From: PALSA-1353 sp036267155
GTDB taxonomy: Bacteria; Planctomycetota; Phycisphaerae; Tepidisphaerales; Tepidisphaeraceae
Direction of reading: 5' to 3'
DNA: 64,000 nt
NCBI GenBank assembly: GCA_036267155.1
Contig: DATAWP010000054.1
Coordinates: forward strand, 193,835 to 257,834
Positions 1 through 8,382 of the stretch are shown piece after piece. Below the pieces are notes generated by a model. It was not told the origin of the DNA. It worked only from the letters and a program-made list of their open reading frames with translations, and made no database searches. The position numbers and the translations under genes were made by a program. Positions within the stretch are counted from its first letter, which is position 1. The number at the start of each line of letters is the position of its first letter.

Positions 1-367
1 TGTTGCAGTAACCCTGCACCTGGTTGACGGCATCGGACAATTTCGCGTCTGTTAAGAGTCCCGTTTCTATCCTCAGAATGCGGCGGGGTTGCTTTCGGTA
101 AGGAAACGAAAACGTAATTCCCGCTCGCTTAGCCTCGAGTAGAAGGAGCGGCCGGCCGTGGAAAAACTGATAATCTATGAACCCGGGGTTTGCAAAGGGC
201 TCACGAGTGACGACGTCGGGACGCCGCGGCCATTCCAAGACATCATGGATCAGTCGGTCGAGCACGTTCGCTCGCGTGTCCGCTTCGGTTTGGCGACCAC
301 GATGAATGGCCAAATCCGGATTGTCATTCAAAATGGCCTTGTATTTATCAAGCGCGTCCTGATTCAT
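1..367 (-). CDS. HsdR-like restriction subunit, N-terminal part (runs off left edge)
   Basis: A reverse-strand frame is open from an ATG at 367 to the window edge (122 codons visible). The ATG is preceded by AAGGG at good spacing, and an in-frame stop lies about 115 bases further upstream. The residues read like the N-terminal nuclease domain of type I restriction R subunits and related helicases: an opening helix with TEADTRANVLDRLI, then GFIDYQFF and LLLLEAKRA, matching the D...ExK core of PD-(D/E)XK nucleases. By family knowledge this domain cuts DNA and is followed by a helicase, which lies outside the window. Two toxin-antitoxin pairs follow on the other strand. It could also be a stand-alone HSDR_N-type protein. 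Confidence 0.72.
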   Translation of the reverse strand, partial: MNQDALDKYKAILNDNPDLAIHRGRQTEADTRANVLDRLIHDVLEWPRRPDVVTREPFANPGFIDYQFFHGRPLLLLEAKRAGITFSFPYRKQPRRILRIETGLLTDAKLSDAVNQVQGYCN

Positions 368-597
368 AAAGCCCTTGACCGTGGGTGGGATTATCGTCGG
401 GCGAGGCTCAGGTGCAAGGCTGGAATCGAAAGCACTGCGGCGAGGAGGGGCGTGGGCGTAGGAGATGCGGAACCGACACGCTCAACCCGGACGTGAGCGC
501 TTTACTTGGGTTGTGAAAACGCTCATTTCTCGGTTCCCATCTCCCATCAAAACTCGGGTGCGTTGACATTTAATGTCACTTCTCTTAGCGTGTTCTC
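368..597. promoter_or_regulatory. Divergent intergenic region with palindromic operator candidate
   Basis: This gap separates the divergent restriction gene and first toxin gene. It holds a TTGACA -35-like hexamer at 563-568 that overlaps a perfect 7+1+7 palindrome at 564-578 (TGACATT-T-AATGTCA), about 20 bases before the toxin GTG. The -10 is weak. Autoregulation by the downstream antitoxin would be typical, but is inferred. Confidence 0.45.
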
Positions 598-849
598 GTG
601 GCGAAGGTGATCTTGATCCCGGATGCGGCTCGAGGGTTCGAGAAGGCGCCGACCGGCATGATTCGCCGCATCAACGACGCACTGGAGCGGCTGGAGCGGT
701 GGCCGCAAGTCAGCGGAGCCAAACCGCTTCGAGGAAAGCTAAAAGGCTGCTTTCGCCTTCGCTGTGGCGACTGGCGGATCGTCTTCCGCCCAACCGGTGG
801 CGATCTGGTTGTGATCGCCATTGACAACCGCAGGGATGTTTACGAATAG
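598..849 (+). CDS. RelE/ParE-superfamily toxin
   Basis: An 83-residue basic protein with the RelE/ParE fold signature: an N-terminal strand, a helix pair (residues about 15-40), then the paired strands KPLRGKLKGCFRLRCGDWRIVFRP and a C-terminal strand ending IDNRRDVYE. Such toxins either cleave mRNA at the ribosome or poison gyrase; which applies cannot be told here. The start is GTG. An XRE-domain antitoxin follows after 11 bases, so this is a toxin-first module of the RelE/HTH type. A palindrome in the upstream promoter region is a likely operator. Confidence 0.85.
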   Translation: MAKVILIPDAARGFEKAPTGMIRRINDALERLERWPQVSGAKPLRGKLKGCFRLRCGDWRIVFRPTGGDLVVIAIDNRRDVYE

Positions 850-860
850 GACGGTGCAGT

Positions 861-1205
861 GTGCCTCAGATTCTAGAACTCGCCGGGAAGCAGTTTGTCG
901 TAATCGAACGCAAGGAATTCGAGCGACTCACGGGGCATCCAATCGACGCCGGTGCTGCTCTGCCTCCGCTTCCGGCGCCGGATGCCAATGGAAACTATCC
1001 GGCCATCGCCTATGGTCGGGCGTTGCTGGCCCGTCGGATTGTCGCGGCGCGGAAGCGTGCGCGATGGACCCAGGCGGAATTGGCTCGCAGGGCGGGTGTG
1101 CGGAAGGAAACCGTTCACCGCATCGAGGCGGGCAAGAACAACCCCGATGAATCCACCTTCGCCAAAATCGAAAAGGCGTTGGCGGCAGCCGGCATAACTG
1201 TTTAA
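861..1205 (+). CDS. XRE-family antitoxin
   Basis: A 114-residue protein with a GTG start. The N-terminal half (residues 1-50) carries a strand-rich segment beginning with QILELAGKQFVVIERKEFERL, and the C-terminal half a helix-turn-helix of the XRE type (about residues 57-112, with WTQAELARRAGV and ETVHRIEAGKNNP). It probably neutralises the toxin encoded just upstream and represses the shared promoter. The order toxin then antitoxin is the one seen in HigBA-like modules. Confidence 0.85.
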   Translation: MPQILELAGKQFVVIERKEFERLTGHPIDAGAALPPLPAPDANGNYPAIAYGRALLARRIVAARKRARWTQAELARRAGVRKETVHRIEAGKNNPDESTFAKIEKALAAAGITV

Positions 1206-1282
1206 GCACACTCTTGGAAGAGGTGAGAAAATGTGAACCACCAGCTTGACTTCCCTTAAAATACTTCGCATAATGTGAAGGC

Positions 1283-1600
1283 GTGAACGTGATTAGCCGA
1301 AAGAAGCTAAAGGAGTTTTATGAGGCCAAACCGGAGCGAAAACGGCACGCCAGCGCATTTGACGACTGGTTCAAGATCGCTCGCAAGGCCCGCTGGCAGA
1401 ATTATCAAGATGCTAAAGCGACCTTCGGCCAAACTGACGTTGCTGCTGGCGACACCGGTCGAACCGCTACAATTTTCGACATCGGCGGCAACAAATATCG
1501 CGTCGTCGCTCACGTCGATTACACACGCCAGACCGTGAAGATTGAAGCGGTGATGGATCATAAGGAATACGGCAAGGGTCTGTGGAAGAAGCTGTTTTGA
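1283..1600 (+). CDS. higB: HigB-family mRNA interferase toxin
   Basis: A 105-residue protein starting at GTG that matches the HigB family closely. It has an opening MNVISRKKLKEFYEAKPE, the central ARWQNYQDAKATFG segment and the diagnostic IGGNKYRVVAHVDY strand pair. HigB toxins are ribosome-dependent endoribonucleases. The antitoxin gene starts 11 bases after the stop. The upstream gap (1206-1282) is AT-richer and may hold the promoter. Confidence 0.9.
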   Translation: MNVISRKKLKEFYEAKPERKRHASAFDDWFKIARKARWQNYQDAKATFGQTDVAAGDTGRTATIFDIGGNKYRVVAHVDYTRQTVKIEAVMDHKEYGKGLWKKLF

Positions 1601-1610
1601 GGAGTTGAAT

Positions 1611-2030
1611 ATGCCCAAGACGAAATCCCGCAAGTCTGCACGGACCGGCGATACCTACATGGAACTGGTGCGGCGTTTTCCGCTGAAGACGATCAAAAAC
1701 GATGACGAGCATGAGGAAGCAACGAGCATGATCTCGGAGTTGATGGGCCGCGATCTCGACAGTGGGGCCGGAGACTACCTTGATACATTGCTCGTGCTGG
1801 TGAACAAATATGAGGATGATTACCACGCCATCGATGAAACGATGACGCCGCGGGAAGCACTTCGGTCTCTGATGGAGTCGAATACTCTGAGTCAGGCGGA
1901 CATCGGCCGGATCATCGGCAGCGAGTCGGCGGTCTCCATGTTTTTGAAAGGTGATCGCGATCTATCGAAGTCTCAGATTAAGAAACTCGCGGACCGGTTT
2001 AAGGTGGATGCCTCACTCTTCTTCGGGTAA
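1611..2030 (+). CDS. higA: HigA-type antitoxin
   Basis: A 139-residue antitoxin. The ATG at 1611 has GGAG six bases upstream and is preferred over an in-frame TTG at 1605. The first 60 residues form the HigA-like helical N-terminus (FPLKTIKNDDEHEEATSMI). The C-terminal half is an XRE helix-turn-helix (LSQADIGRIIGSESAVSMFL...ADRFKVDASLFFG). It should bind HigB and the module promoter. This is the second complete toxin-antitoxin pair in 1.5 kb. Confidence 0.9.
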   Translation: MPKTKSRKSARTGDTYMELVRRFPLKTIKNDDEHEEATSMISELMGRDLDSGAGDYLDTLLVLVNKYEDDYHAIDETMTPREALRSLMESNTLSQADIGRIIGSESAVSMFLKGDRDLSKSQIKKLADRFKVDASLFFG

Positions 2031-2092
2031 CTCGAGCGGAACTAAAGGTGACACGGCGTGGCGAGTTGATTTTCCTGAAAGCAATGAAAACG

Positions 2093-2119
2093 ATCTCACG
2101 CAGAGGCGCGGCTCTGCGC
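2093..2119. repeat. Half copy of the CTCACGCAGAGGCGC palindromic repeat
   Basis: Shares the core TCACGCAGAGGCGCGG with the full inverted element at 33496-33568. It lies in the gap between higA and the biosynthetic operon. Confidence 0.6.
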
Positions 2120-2164
2120 GAGCATATCTTTGATTGATTGCACCTCGGGACGGCTTGAATCATA

Positions 2165-3511
2165 ATGCCGGGCATGCCGGAGAATGGTCAGTCAACGGAG
2201 CTTTGGGACGCGATCGTGATCGGCGGCGGACCGGCGGGTTCGATCGTCGCTTTGGCGCTGGCCCGGCTCGGACGGCGCGCGATCGTTCTTGAAAAAACGC
2301 AATTCCCGCGTTTTCACATCGGCGAATCGTTTCTGCCGGCCACGTTCGATCGGTTGCGTGAACTGGGATTGGAGCCGGAATTGCGCAAGCTGCCGCACGT
2401 CCCGAAATTCGGGGCTGAGTTTGCCATGGGGTATGGCGGAAAACACCTGGAGATCGAATTCTCCGATGGATTCTGCCCGTGCCCCGAGACCTTCAACATC
2501 GAGCGGTCGATCTTCGACGAGATGTTGCTGCGGGAGGCCCAGCGCGGCGGCGCGGAAGTGCGCCAGAACGTCACGGTCAAACAGATTCTTTCCCTGACGG
2601 ATGGCGATGTGCGAATTTTGACCGATGCCGGTGAAATCCGCGGGCGATTTCTTCTCGACGCCAGCGGCCAACAAACGGTGGTCGGCCGGCATCTGGGAAC
2701 GCGAAAAACGGCGGAGGAGCCGCACCTGCGGAAGGTCGCGTACTTCAACCAATTCGACAAAGTCTGGCGTCCGCCTGGTCGAAAAGAGGGGCAGCCGCTG
2801 ATTGCCATGATGGACGAGGGATGGTTCTGGGCCATTCCGCTGAACGAGCACCGCACCAGCGTGGGAATGGTCCTGGACGCGGAGGTGGCCCGGCGTATCA
2901 GCCAGAGCGAGAATATCAATTCGGATGCAATGTTGGCGTGGGGCATTGCCCGATGCCCGGCCGTGGAGGAGCGAATGAGGGAGGCGGTGGGAACCAACGA
3001 ACCCAATCGCGTCCTGGCGGATTTCAGCTACCGATGCCGTCCGTATGCCGGGGACGGATATTTTCTCATCGGCGACGCGGCGGCGTTCATGGACCCGATT
3101 TTTTCCACCGGCGTATCGGTCGCAACCAACGGCGCGATGGCCGTGGCAAAGTACGTGGATGACATCCTGGCCGGGCGCATTTCCGCGGCACGGGCGAGAA
3201 AGAAATACATCTCCCACCTGGAAGAAAGCACCGCCACACTGTTTCAATTGATTCGGCAGTATTACGACCACTCATTCCGCGAGCTGTTTCTCAACGGCAC
3301 CGGCCCCATGGAGGTCCACAAAGCGGTGATCGGAGTTTTGGCGGGCAATGTATTTCCGCGTCCGCCCTGGAAGCTGCGGTGGCGATTGTGGCTCTTCGAC
3401 CGCCTGGTGAAGTTGAACCGCAAGCGGCAGTTGGTGCCGCGCCGGCGTCGTTTTTCGCTGCTTCAGAGCAGCCAAATCCCGAATAAGAATCCGGCGGCGG
3501 CGTGCGCCTGA
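2165..3511 (+). CDS. FAD-dependent halogenase-like oxidoreductase
   Basis: A 448-residue flavoprotein. It has the N-terminal Rossmann motif IGGGPAGS (about 19-26), then PRFHIGESFLP (48-58), which is typical of the flavin-dependent halogenase/reductase family. W220-F-W-A-I-P225 fits the WxWxIP motif of flavin halogenases, and K81 in PKFGAEF lies where family halogenases carry the catalytic lysine. A GDAAAFMDP segment near residue 304 completes the FAD site. It opens the forward arm of the polyene-like locus, just upstream of an ACP and KS, so a carrier-bound acyl chain is a plausible substrate. Halogenation versus hydroxylation or reduction cannot be decided from sequence. There are two possible ATGs (2165, 2174). 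Confidence 0.82.
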   Translation: MPGMPENGQSTELWDAIVIGGGPAGSIVALALARLGRRAIVLEKTQFPRFHIGESFLPATFDRLRELGLEPELRKLPHVPKFGAEFAMGYGGKHLEIEFSDGFCPCPETFNIERSIFDEMLLREAQRGGAEVRQNVTVKQILSLTDGDVRILTDAGEIRGRFLLDASGQQTVVGRHLGTRKTAEEPHLRKVAYFNQFDKVWRPPGRKEGQPLIAMMDEGWFWAIPLNEHRTSVGMVLDAEVARRISQSENINSDAMLAWGIARCPAVEERMREAVGTNEPNRVLADFSYRCRPYAGDGYFLIGDAAAFMDPIFSTGVSVATNGAMAVAKYVDDILAGRISAARARKKYISHLEESTATLFQLIRQYYDHSFRELFLNGTGPMEVHKAVIGVLAGNVFPRPPWKLRWRLWLFDRLVKLNRKRQLVPRRRRFSLLQSSQIPNKNPAAACA

Positions 3512-3598
3512 GCGGACACGCCTGACCGGGCCGGTTGCGGTAAACTGCACGGGCTCTTAAACTGAAATCCATCTGTCCTTGAAAGGAATGCCGACAAC

Positions 3599-3883
3599 GT
3601 GGGAAGCGACAATACCCGGTCTCTGGATACGATCAAAGCGGAATTGAAACGCCTCGTCGTGGAAAATCTTTCCCTTGAGAGCCTCAAGCCGGAAGACATC
3701 AAAGACGACACGAGCCTCTTCGGCGAGGACGGCGTGGGGCTGGATTCGCTGGACGGCGTGGAGATCGTTGTTCTTCTTCGCCGCCATTATGGTCTGGACG
3801 TGAAAGCCATGCAGAAGGGTCGAGAGATTTTCCGCTCGATCAACACGCTGGCCCCGTACGTGCTGGCCAACGCGACCAAGTGA
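3599..3883 (+). CDS. Acyl carrier protein
   Basis: A 94-residue carrier protein beginning at GTG, with GAAAGGA about 12 bases upstream. The phosphopantetheine serine is S50 in VGLDSLDGVE, preceded by the acidic helix II signature SLFGEDG. It should hold the growing acyl chain as a thioester for the KS encoded 15 bases downstream. It is one of three carrier genes in the locus and the only one next to the halogenase-like gene. Confidence 0.93.
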   Translation: MGSDNTRSLDTIKAELKRLVVENLSLESLKPEDIKDDTSLFGEDGVGLDSLDGVEIVVLLRRHYGLDVKAMQKGREIFRSINTLAPYVLANATK

Positions 3884-3898
3884 AGATCGGCCCTTCCC

Positions 3899-5083
3899 AT
3901 GGAGCGGTCATCCGTCTCGATTGCGGGCGTCGGTGCGGTATCCAGCGCGGGCTGGGATGCTGCGTCCACCATTGATTCGTTCCGTACGGCCCGGCGAAAC
4001 GTCGCCGTGAAGCTGCCATTTGAAAGTGCAATCACCTGCCCGACATTTCAGGTCACCGCCGAATTGCCGACTCTGCCGCCGGCGCTGAACCAAAGCCGCA
4101 GCCTGCGGCTGGCGATGAAGGCTCTGCGCGAAGCGATGGCGGATGGCGAAATCGACAAGTTCGATCCGCAAACGCGCGTCGGCGTCTGCATCGGAACCAC
4201 CGTCGCCTCCCAACTGAATAGTATCCCGTTCTACGATGCGTATCGCCGCGATCCCGGCGCGCCGGGACTGGATGCGGTGAACGACTATCTCCGCGCCAAC
4301 CTGGCCCAGGCGATTGGCCAATTGCTCGGCGCTACTGGCCCGCGCATGACGATCGTGAACGCCTGTTCCTCCGGGACGGATGCGATCGGCGTCGCGGCGA
4401 GCTGGATTCGCGGGGGCTTGTGCGATTGGGCCGTGGCGGGCGGCGCGGATGAGATGAACCGCGTGGCCCTGGCCGGATTCTGGTCGCTGGGGGTAATGAG
4501 TTCCCAGCCGTGCGCTCCGTTCGACCGCGACCGCGCCGGGCTGAATCTCGGCGAAGGAGCGGGTATTCTTCTGTTGGAATCATCGAATCACGCGAAACAA
4601 CGCCGTAAAGGGAGCGCCTTCGACGTGGCGGGATTCGGCAGCGCGTGCGATGCGCATCACCTCACCGCCCCGCATCCCGACGGCCGTGGTTTGGATCTGG
4701 CCATCAGAACCGCCCTGTCGCAGGCAAAAGTCGCTCCGGCACGGATCGCGTTCATCAACGCTCACGGAACGGCAACTGTGGACAACGACCGGGCCGAGGG
4801 AAAGGTGATCGCGCGCGTTTTCGAATCCGGCGTTCCGTTCGTGTCGACCAAGGGATACACCGGCCATACGCTGGGCGCCGCCGGCGGCCTTGAGGCGGTG
4901 TTCACGCTGCTGGGCCTGCGCGAGGGGTGGATTCCCGGCAGCGCGGGTTTTGAGAATCAGGCTGACGATATTCCGGTCGCGCCGGTTCGCCGGCGCTGCA
5001 CCATCAGCGGCGATTGCGCGCTTTCGACTTCGCTCGCTTTCGGCGGCAACAACGCGGCGGTGTTGATTCGGAGGCTCGCGTGA
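3899..5083 (+). CDS. Beta-ketoacyl-ACP synthase (KS, FabF-like)
   Basis: A 394-residue thiolase-fold enzyme with a complete catalytic triad: C156 in VNACSSGTDAIG, H289 in NAHGTAT and H323 in KGYTGHTLGAAG. It should catalyse decarboxylative Claisen condensation with malonyl-ACP. The partner gene starts at the GTGA overlap of its stop codon, and that product lacks the active cysteine. The two therefore look like a KS/chain-length-factor pair, as in type II polyketide and aryl-polyene systems. Confidence 0.93.
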   Translation: MERSSVSIAGVGAVSSAGWDAASTIDSFRTARRNVAVKLPFESAITCPTFQVTAELPTLPPALNQSRSLRLAMKALREAMADGEIDKFDPQTRVGVCIGTTVASQLNSIPFYDAYRRDPGAPGLDAVNDYLRANLAQAIGQLLGATGPRMTIVNACSSGTDAIGVAASWIRGGLCDWAVAGGADEMNRVALAGFWSLGVMSSQPCAPFDRDRAGLNLGEGAGILLLESSNHAKQRRKGSAFDVAGFGSACDAHHLTAPHPDGRGLDLAIRTALSQAKVAPARIAFINAHGTATVDNDRAEGKVIARVFESGVPFVSTKGYTGHTLGAAGGLEAVFTLLGLREGWIPGSAGFENQADDIPVAPVRRRCTISGDCALSTSLAFGGNNAAVLIRRLA

Positions 5084-6054
5084 CCGCGCGGCGAGCAAGC
5101 ATCCTCGGAGTCGGAGCCGTCACGCCGCTGGGGCGGGATTTACCGGCGATACAAGAACAATTGGAGCGGCCCGCCCCGGCGTCGTCCGGGGTTCTTCGCG
5201 TGAACGATGATTTCCTGCCCGGCCCGGCTCTCAGCCGCCGCATGCGCAGGGCCGATCGCTTTGCCCGGATGGCCGCCGTCGCGGCATCGGATTGCTGGAT
5301 CGGCGCACCATCCGCGTGCGAAGGCATTGCCAGGCAACGAATCGGATTGATCGTCTCATCCGGCTTCGGTCCCCACTGCCGCGGATTCCGTTTTCTCGAC
5401 GGGATTCTGGATTGCGGGGACGCCGAGGCGTTACCGACCGATTTTTCGCATTCGGTTCACGGGGCGGCGGCGGCATATATCACCGAAGTGCTGGAACTGC
5501 GCGGGCCGTCGCTGACCACAACCGATTTCGAAATCGGCTTTGAGCAGGCCATTCTGTTGGCGCAATGCTGGCTGGAGGAGGGGGTTTGCGATCGGGTGCT
5601 TGTCGGGGCGGTGGAGGAAATCGGCGACGTATTGATCCACTGTGCTTCGCGCCTGCTTGGCAAGGAGGGATTTGTGCCGGGCGAGGGCGCGGTCTTTTTG
5701 ATGCTGGGGCCCGCGGACGACGGTGGATTCGCTCATTTGGAAGCAACGGCGCTGCCCGCGGATTTGGATCTGATGATGTTGGATGTTCCGGCCATTCCGT
5801 CGCCGGCGGTCCAAAAACCGGCGGCGGTTGCCCGACACACCACCACGTTCAGTCCTTACTTCGGGCACACGGCCAGCAGTTCCGCGTTTCAATTGCTTGG
5901 AGGAATGCTCGCGATCCGCGCCGGGCGGCCGCTGGGACGGATCATCCAGTCGGCTTCCACCGCGGATGCGTCTTCTGTCGCAGTTGACAAGGCCGCGACT
6001 TTTAAGCCATCATGCGATCCGCTTGCGTCGTCGCTGCTGCTGACAAAAAGATGA
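5080..6054 (+). CDS. KS-like chain-length-factor partner (no catalytic Cys)
   Basis: A 324-residue truncated KS homologue. The GTG at 5080 overlaps the upstream TGA and is chosen over an upstream frame extension. The region that should carry the nucleophile reads SLTTTDFEIGFEQAI, with no cysteine. A late YFGHTASSSAFQLLGG resembles the GHT motif of KS enzymes. By analogy with chain-length factors it would heterodimerise with the preceding KS and set chain length. The shorter length and lost residues argue against independent condensing activity. Confidence 0.82.
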   Translation: MTARRASILGVGAVTPLGRDLPAIQEQLERPAPASSGVLRVNDDFLPGPALSRRMRRADRFARMAAVAASDCWIGAPSACEGIARQRIGLIVSSGFGPHCRGFRFLDGILDCGDAEALPTDFSHSVHGAAAAYITEVLELRGPSLTTTDFEIGFEQAILLAQCWLEEGVCDRVLVGAVEEIGDVLIHCASRLLGKEGFVPGEGAVFLMLGPADDGGFAHLEATALPADLDLMMLDVPAIPSPAVQKPAAVARHTTTFSPYFGHTASSSAFQLLGGMLAIRAGRPLGRIIQSASTADASSVAVDKAATFKPSCDPLASSLLLTKR

Positions 6055-6076
6055 ACCTAGAAGGACTCGTTCGCCC

Positions 6077-6337
6077 ATGACAGACGAAATCACCATCGAA
6101 TCCATCCAGCAGCAGCTTTGCCGGGAAATTGAAGTTCTCGTCGCGCTCAAATCCGGCACGCTTACTGGGGAATCGGATCTGACGGTCCTGGGCATCGATT
6201 CGCTCCGCTTCGTCTCGTTGCTGATCGTCATCGAGCAGAAATTCGGCGTCGCCCTGATGAAAACCGGAATCACCAGCGAAGACACCAAGACCGCCCGCAA
6301 CCTGGCGGCGGCGATTCAGGCGGGACGCAAGAGTTGA
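6077..6337 (+). CDS. Acyl carrier protein
   Basis: An 86-residue carrier with S42 in LGIDSLRFVSLL as the predicted phosphopantetheine site. It follows the KS partner by 22 bases, and its stop overlaps the TTG start of the condensation-like gene. Translational coupling to that gene suggests this carrier delivers the substrate for the acyl-transfer step. Confidence 0.92.
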   Translation: MTDEITIESIQQQLCREIEVLVALKSGTLTGESDLTVLGIDSLRFVSLLIVIEQKFGVALMKTGITSEDTKTARNLAAAIQAGRKS

Positions 6338-7668
6338 ATCTGTCTCTTCCATACTCCCCTCGGCGCCGGTATCTGACGGGAATAGATTGGCTCGTCGGGG
6401 CGATGGGACACACCGCCCGAAAGACCACCGGCATCGGTGGTTTCTCCCAGGCAATCCTGGATGTCGATGGAGCGCTGGCCGAAGAAACGCTTCGCGCGGC
6501 CCTGGATGAACTCTCGGGCCGATTTCCGCTGATTCACGGCCGGGTGGCGCGGGATTGGATCAACCTCGCTCCGTACTGGAGAATTTCGAAATCCCCGCGG
6601 AATTCCGTCATTCCGCTGCGAGTGGTGGATTTGCCTCCCGATGATGCCGACCAGGCCGAGCAGTTGTTTGCCGACCACGTCAACGCGCCGTTCGATTCGG
6701 AATGGCAGCACCTGCGGTGCATGCTGGTGCGCATCGGCCGGCGGCGATCGCGAATCGGAATCGTATTCGACCATCGGATGATGGATGCATTCGGGGTAGA
6801 GACATTTTTCCGCCTGCTCGATCTGTCCTGGCAAAAGCGGGTCGATGAAGTCGCGCCGCGCGTGAAGCAAACCGAGCCGGCACACGTCGATCAATGGACC
6901 CGGCGATTCCAATCCGGAAAAACGCTCAACCAAATGCTGTTCCGTCTGCACGAGCTGGATGTCCGCGGCCTGCGAATGCCGCCGGCCGCCATGTTCCGGC
7001 CGGTTCGGTTCGTGCACGAGACGCTGTCCGCCGAGGAAACGGCCAATTTCAGCAAAATAGCCGGCGAGGAAATCGGCGTGCCGATCATCCTGCCATCCGC
7101 GACCGCCCGCGCCATTCTCGCGGTGCGCCAAGCGTGTGCCGCGTCGCTCCTGCCCGGAACGCATTACACGGTTTTCACTTCCGCCAACATGCGGCCGGTG
7201 AATCAGGAATGGGAATCATTTCTTTTCAACCATTTTTCACTGATGCCGTTTTATCTGGAAGCCGATGCTCCGCCGTCAACGAAACAAGCCGCCCTTGCGT
7301 TGCGGGATCAGTTCCTCGATCACATGAAGCAGCAGCTTCCCTTCGCGATGGCCGATGCGGCTGCCCTGGGCCGAATCTGCCCGCATTGGATCGGCAGCAA
7401 GCTATTGGGACTCGTCGCCGGGGGCCGGATGTGCTCGTTCTATTTCGCGTGCCTGCGCGAGACGGGTTTTTCCGGCGAAACTTTCATGGGCTTGCCGACC
7501 GTGAATCTGATTCACACGCCCCTGGTGTTTTGCCCGCCGGGACTGAACATCTGCATGACATATTTCCGCGGGCGTTTCAACCTCGTCATTTCGTATGTGC
7601 AAGGCGCCCTGGACGATCGCGCGGCCAGCCAACTCATGCGGGTGTTCAAGTCGTCGTTGATTGACTAG
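6334..7668 (+). CDS. Condensation-domain-like acyltransferase
   Basis: A 444-residue protein with a TTG start in the ATP-independent chloramphenicol acetyltransferase/condensation superfamily. Residues 147-151 (HRMMD, followed by AFG) match the HxxxD catalytic motif of NRPS condensation and PapA-type acyltransferases. A second conserved part, around residues 380-430, corresponds to the substrate channel (TVNLIHTPLVFCPPG). It likely transfers the acyl chain from an ACP to an alcohol or amine acceptor. Such a stand-alone enzyme is unusual beside a KS/CLF pair. Confidence 0.78.
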   Translation: MNLSLPYSPRRRYLTGIDWLVGAMGHTARKTTGIGGFSQAILDVDGALAEETLRAALDELSGRFPLIHGRVARDWINLAPYWRISKSPRNSVIPLRVVDLPPDDADQAEQLFADHVNAPFDSEWQHLRCMLVRIGRRRSRIGIVFDHRMMDAFGVETFFRLLDLSWQKRVDEVAPRVKQTEPAHVDQWTRRFQSGKTLNQMLFRLHELDVRGLRMPPAAMFRPVRFVHETLSAEETANFSKIAGEEIGVPIILPSATARAILAVRQACAASLLPGTHYTVFTSANMRPVNQEWESFLFNHFSLMPFYLEADAPPSTKQAALALRDQFLDHMKQQLPFAMADAAALGRICPHWIGSKLLGLVAGGRMCSFYFACLRETGFSGETFMGLPTVNLIHTPLVFCPPGLNICMTYFRGRFNLVISYVQGALDDRAASQLMRVFKSSLID

Positions 7669-7734
7669 CCGCTGGATCGTTGGGAGCAGCGACATGCGGC
7701 GCCGGCGGGGCCTATCGCTCACGAATATATCTAA

Positions 7735-8382
7735 CTAAGAGACTTTTCTCCTGTTGTCGTCCATCGGCTTCGTAGCGGCCAAGAGCACGGCCAGCAGAAA
7801 CGGCGGCGCGGTAATGGAAAGAACAAACAATGGGGACGAGACTCGGTCTGGCACCGATCCAATTCGCTGGGCAAGCGTGAAGGCGAGAACCAACAGAACG
7901 CCGCTGAAATTGAACCATTTCGTGATTTTTCGCAGCCCCCCGAAGATATTCGGCCGCACCGCAATAGCGAACCCGGCAAAACCGGCGGCGACGAATAAAT
8001 AATTGGGCAGAGCCATCAAGTTATCTACCGCGTGATAGAATTCCCACGGGTACCATGGGATGAGCTTGGCCCAGTAGACGATCTGCAGCACCGCGAGAAC
8101 ACCGATGCCCGCGCGGATCGCTTTCATGGGCGTCTCCCTGCCGCCCACTTTTGCGAATTCCAGAGAAAGTGCGGTCGGATCGCCCAACCGTTTCGCAGTC
8201 ACCCAGAACGCCTCCTCCATGGTTAGACCAACCGAACATAGGCGCTCGATCCCATCCCGCAGATGTCCTTCCAGTTCCCGGACATCTTGGTCGCCTAAGT
8301 TTTGCTGGCAGGAAAGCTGGGCGCGCCAGGATGCGATGGTGTACTCCAAGTCAAAGCCATGGGAAGGGGTTAACTCGCGCAT
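7735..8382 (-). CDS. Permease-prefix-type membrane protein
   Basis: 215 residues from an ATG at 8382 with GGAG upstream. The first 80 residues are a soluble helical domain (FDLEYTIASWRAQL...LEGHLRDGIERL...MEEAFWVTAKRLG) like the permease-prefix domain found beside PadR regulators. About four transmembrane segments follow (GIGVLAVLQIVYW, LFVAAGFAGFAIA, FSGVLLVLAFTLA, SITAPPFLLAVLLA). It overlaps the PadR gene by 13 bases. The pair may be a membrane-linked regulatory unit; no enzymatic motif is visible. Confidence 0.72.
   Translation of the reverse strand: MRELTPSHGFDLEYTIASWRAQLSCQQNLGDQDVRELEGHLRDGIERLCSVGLTMEEAFWVTAKRLGDPTALSLEFAKVGGRETPMKAIRAGIGVLAVLQIVYWAKLIPWYPWEFYHAVDNLMALPNYLFVAAGFAGFAIAVRPNIFGGLRKITKWFNFSGVLLVLAFTLAQRIGSVPDRVSSPLFVLSITAPPFLLAVLLAATKPMDDNRRKVS

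Noticed and set aside
158..496. Forward 112-codon ORF
   Set aside because: It overlaps the well-supported reverse restriction-gene frame and looks like its shadow, with no recognisable family.
2165..3511. Geranylgeranyl reductase
   Set aside because: The N-terminal motif is shared, but WFWAIP and K81, and the ACP/KS context, favour a halogenase-like enzyme; kept open in the entry.
5014..5079. Upstream extension of the KS partner
   Set aside because: It lies inside the KS gene and the GTG at 5080 gives a normal GTGA overlap and family-like N-terminus.
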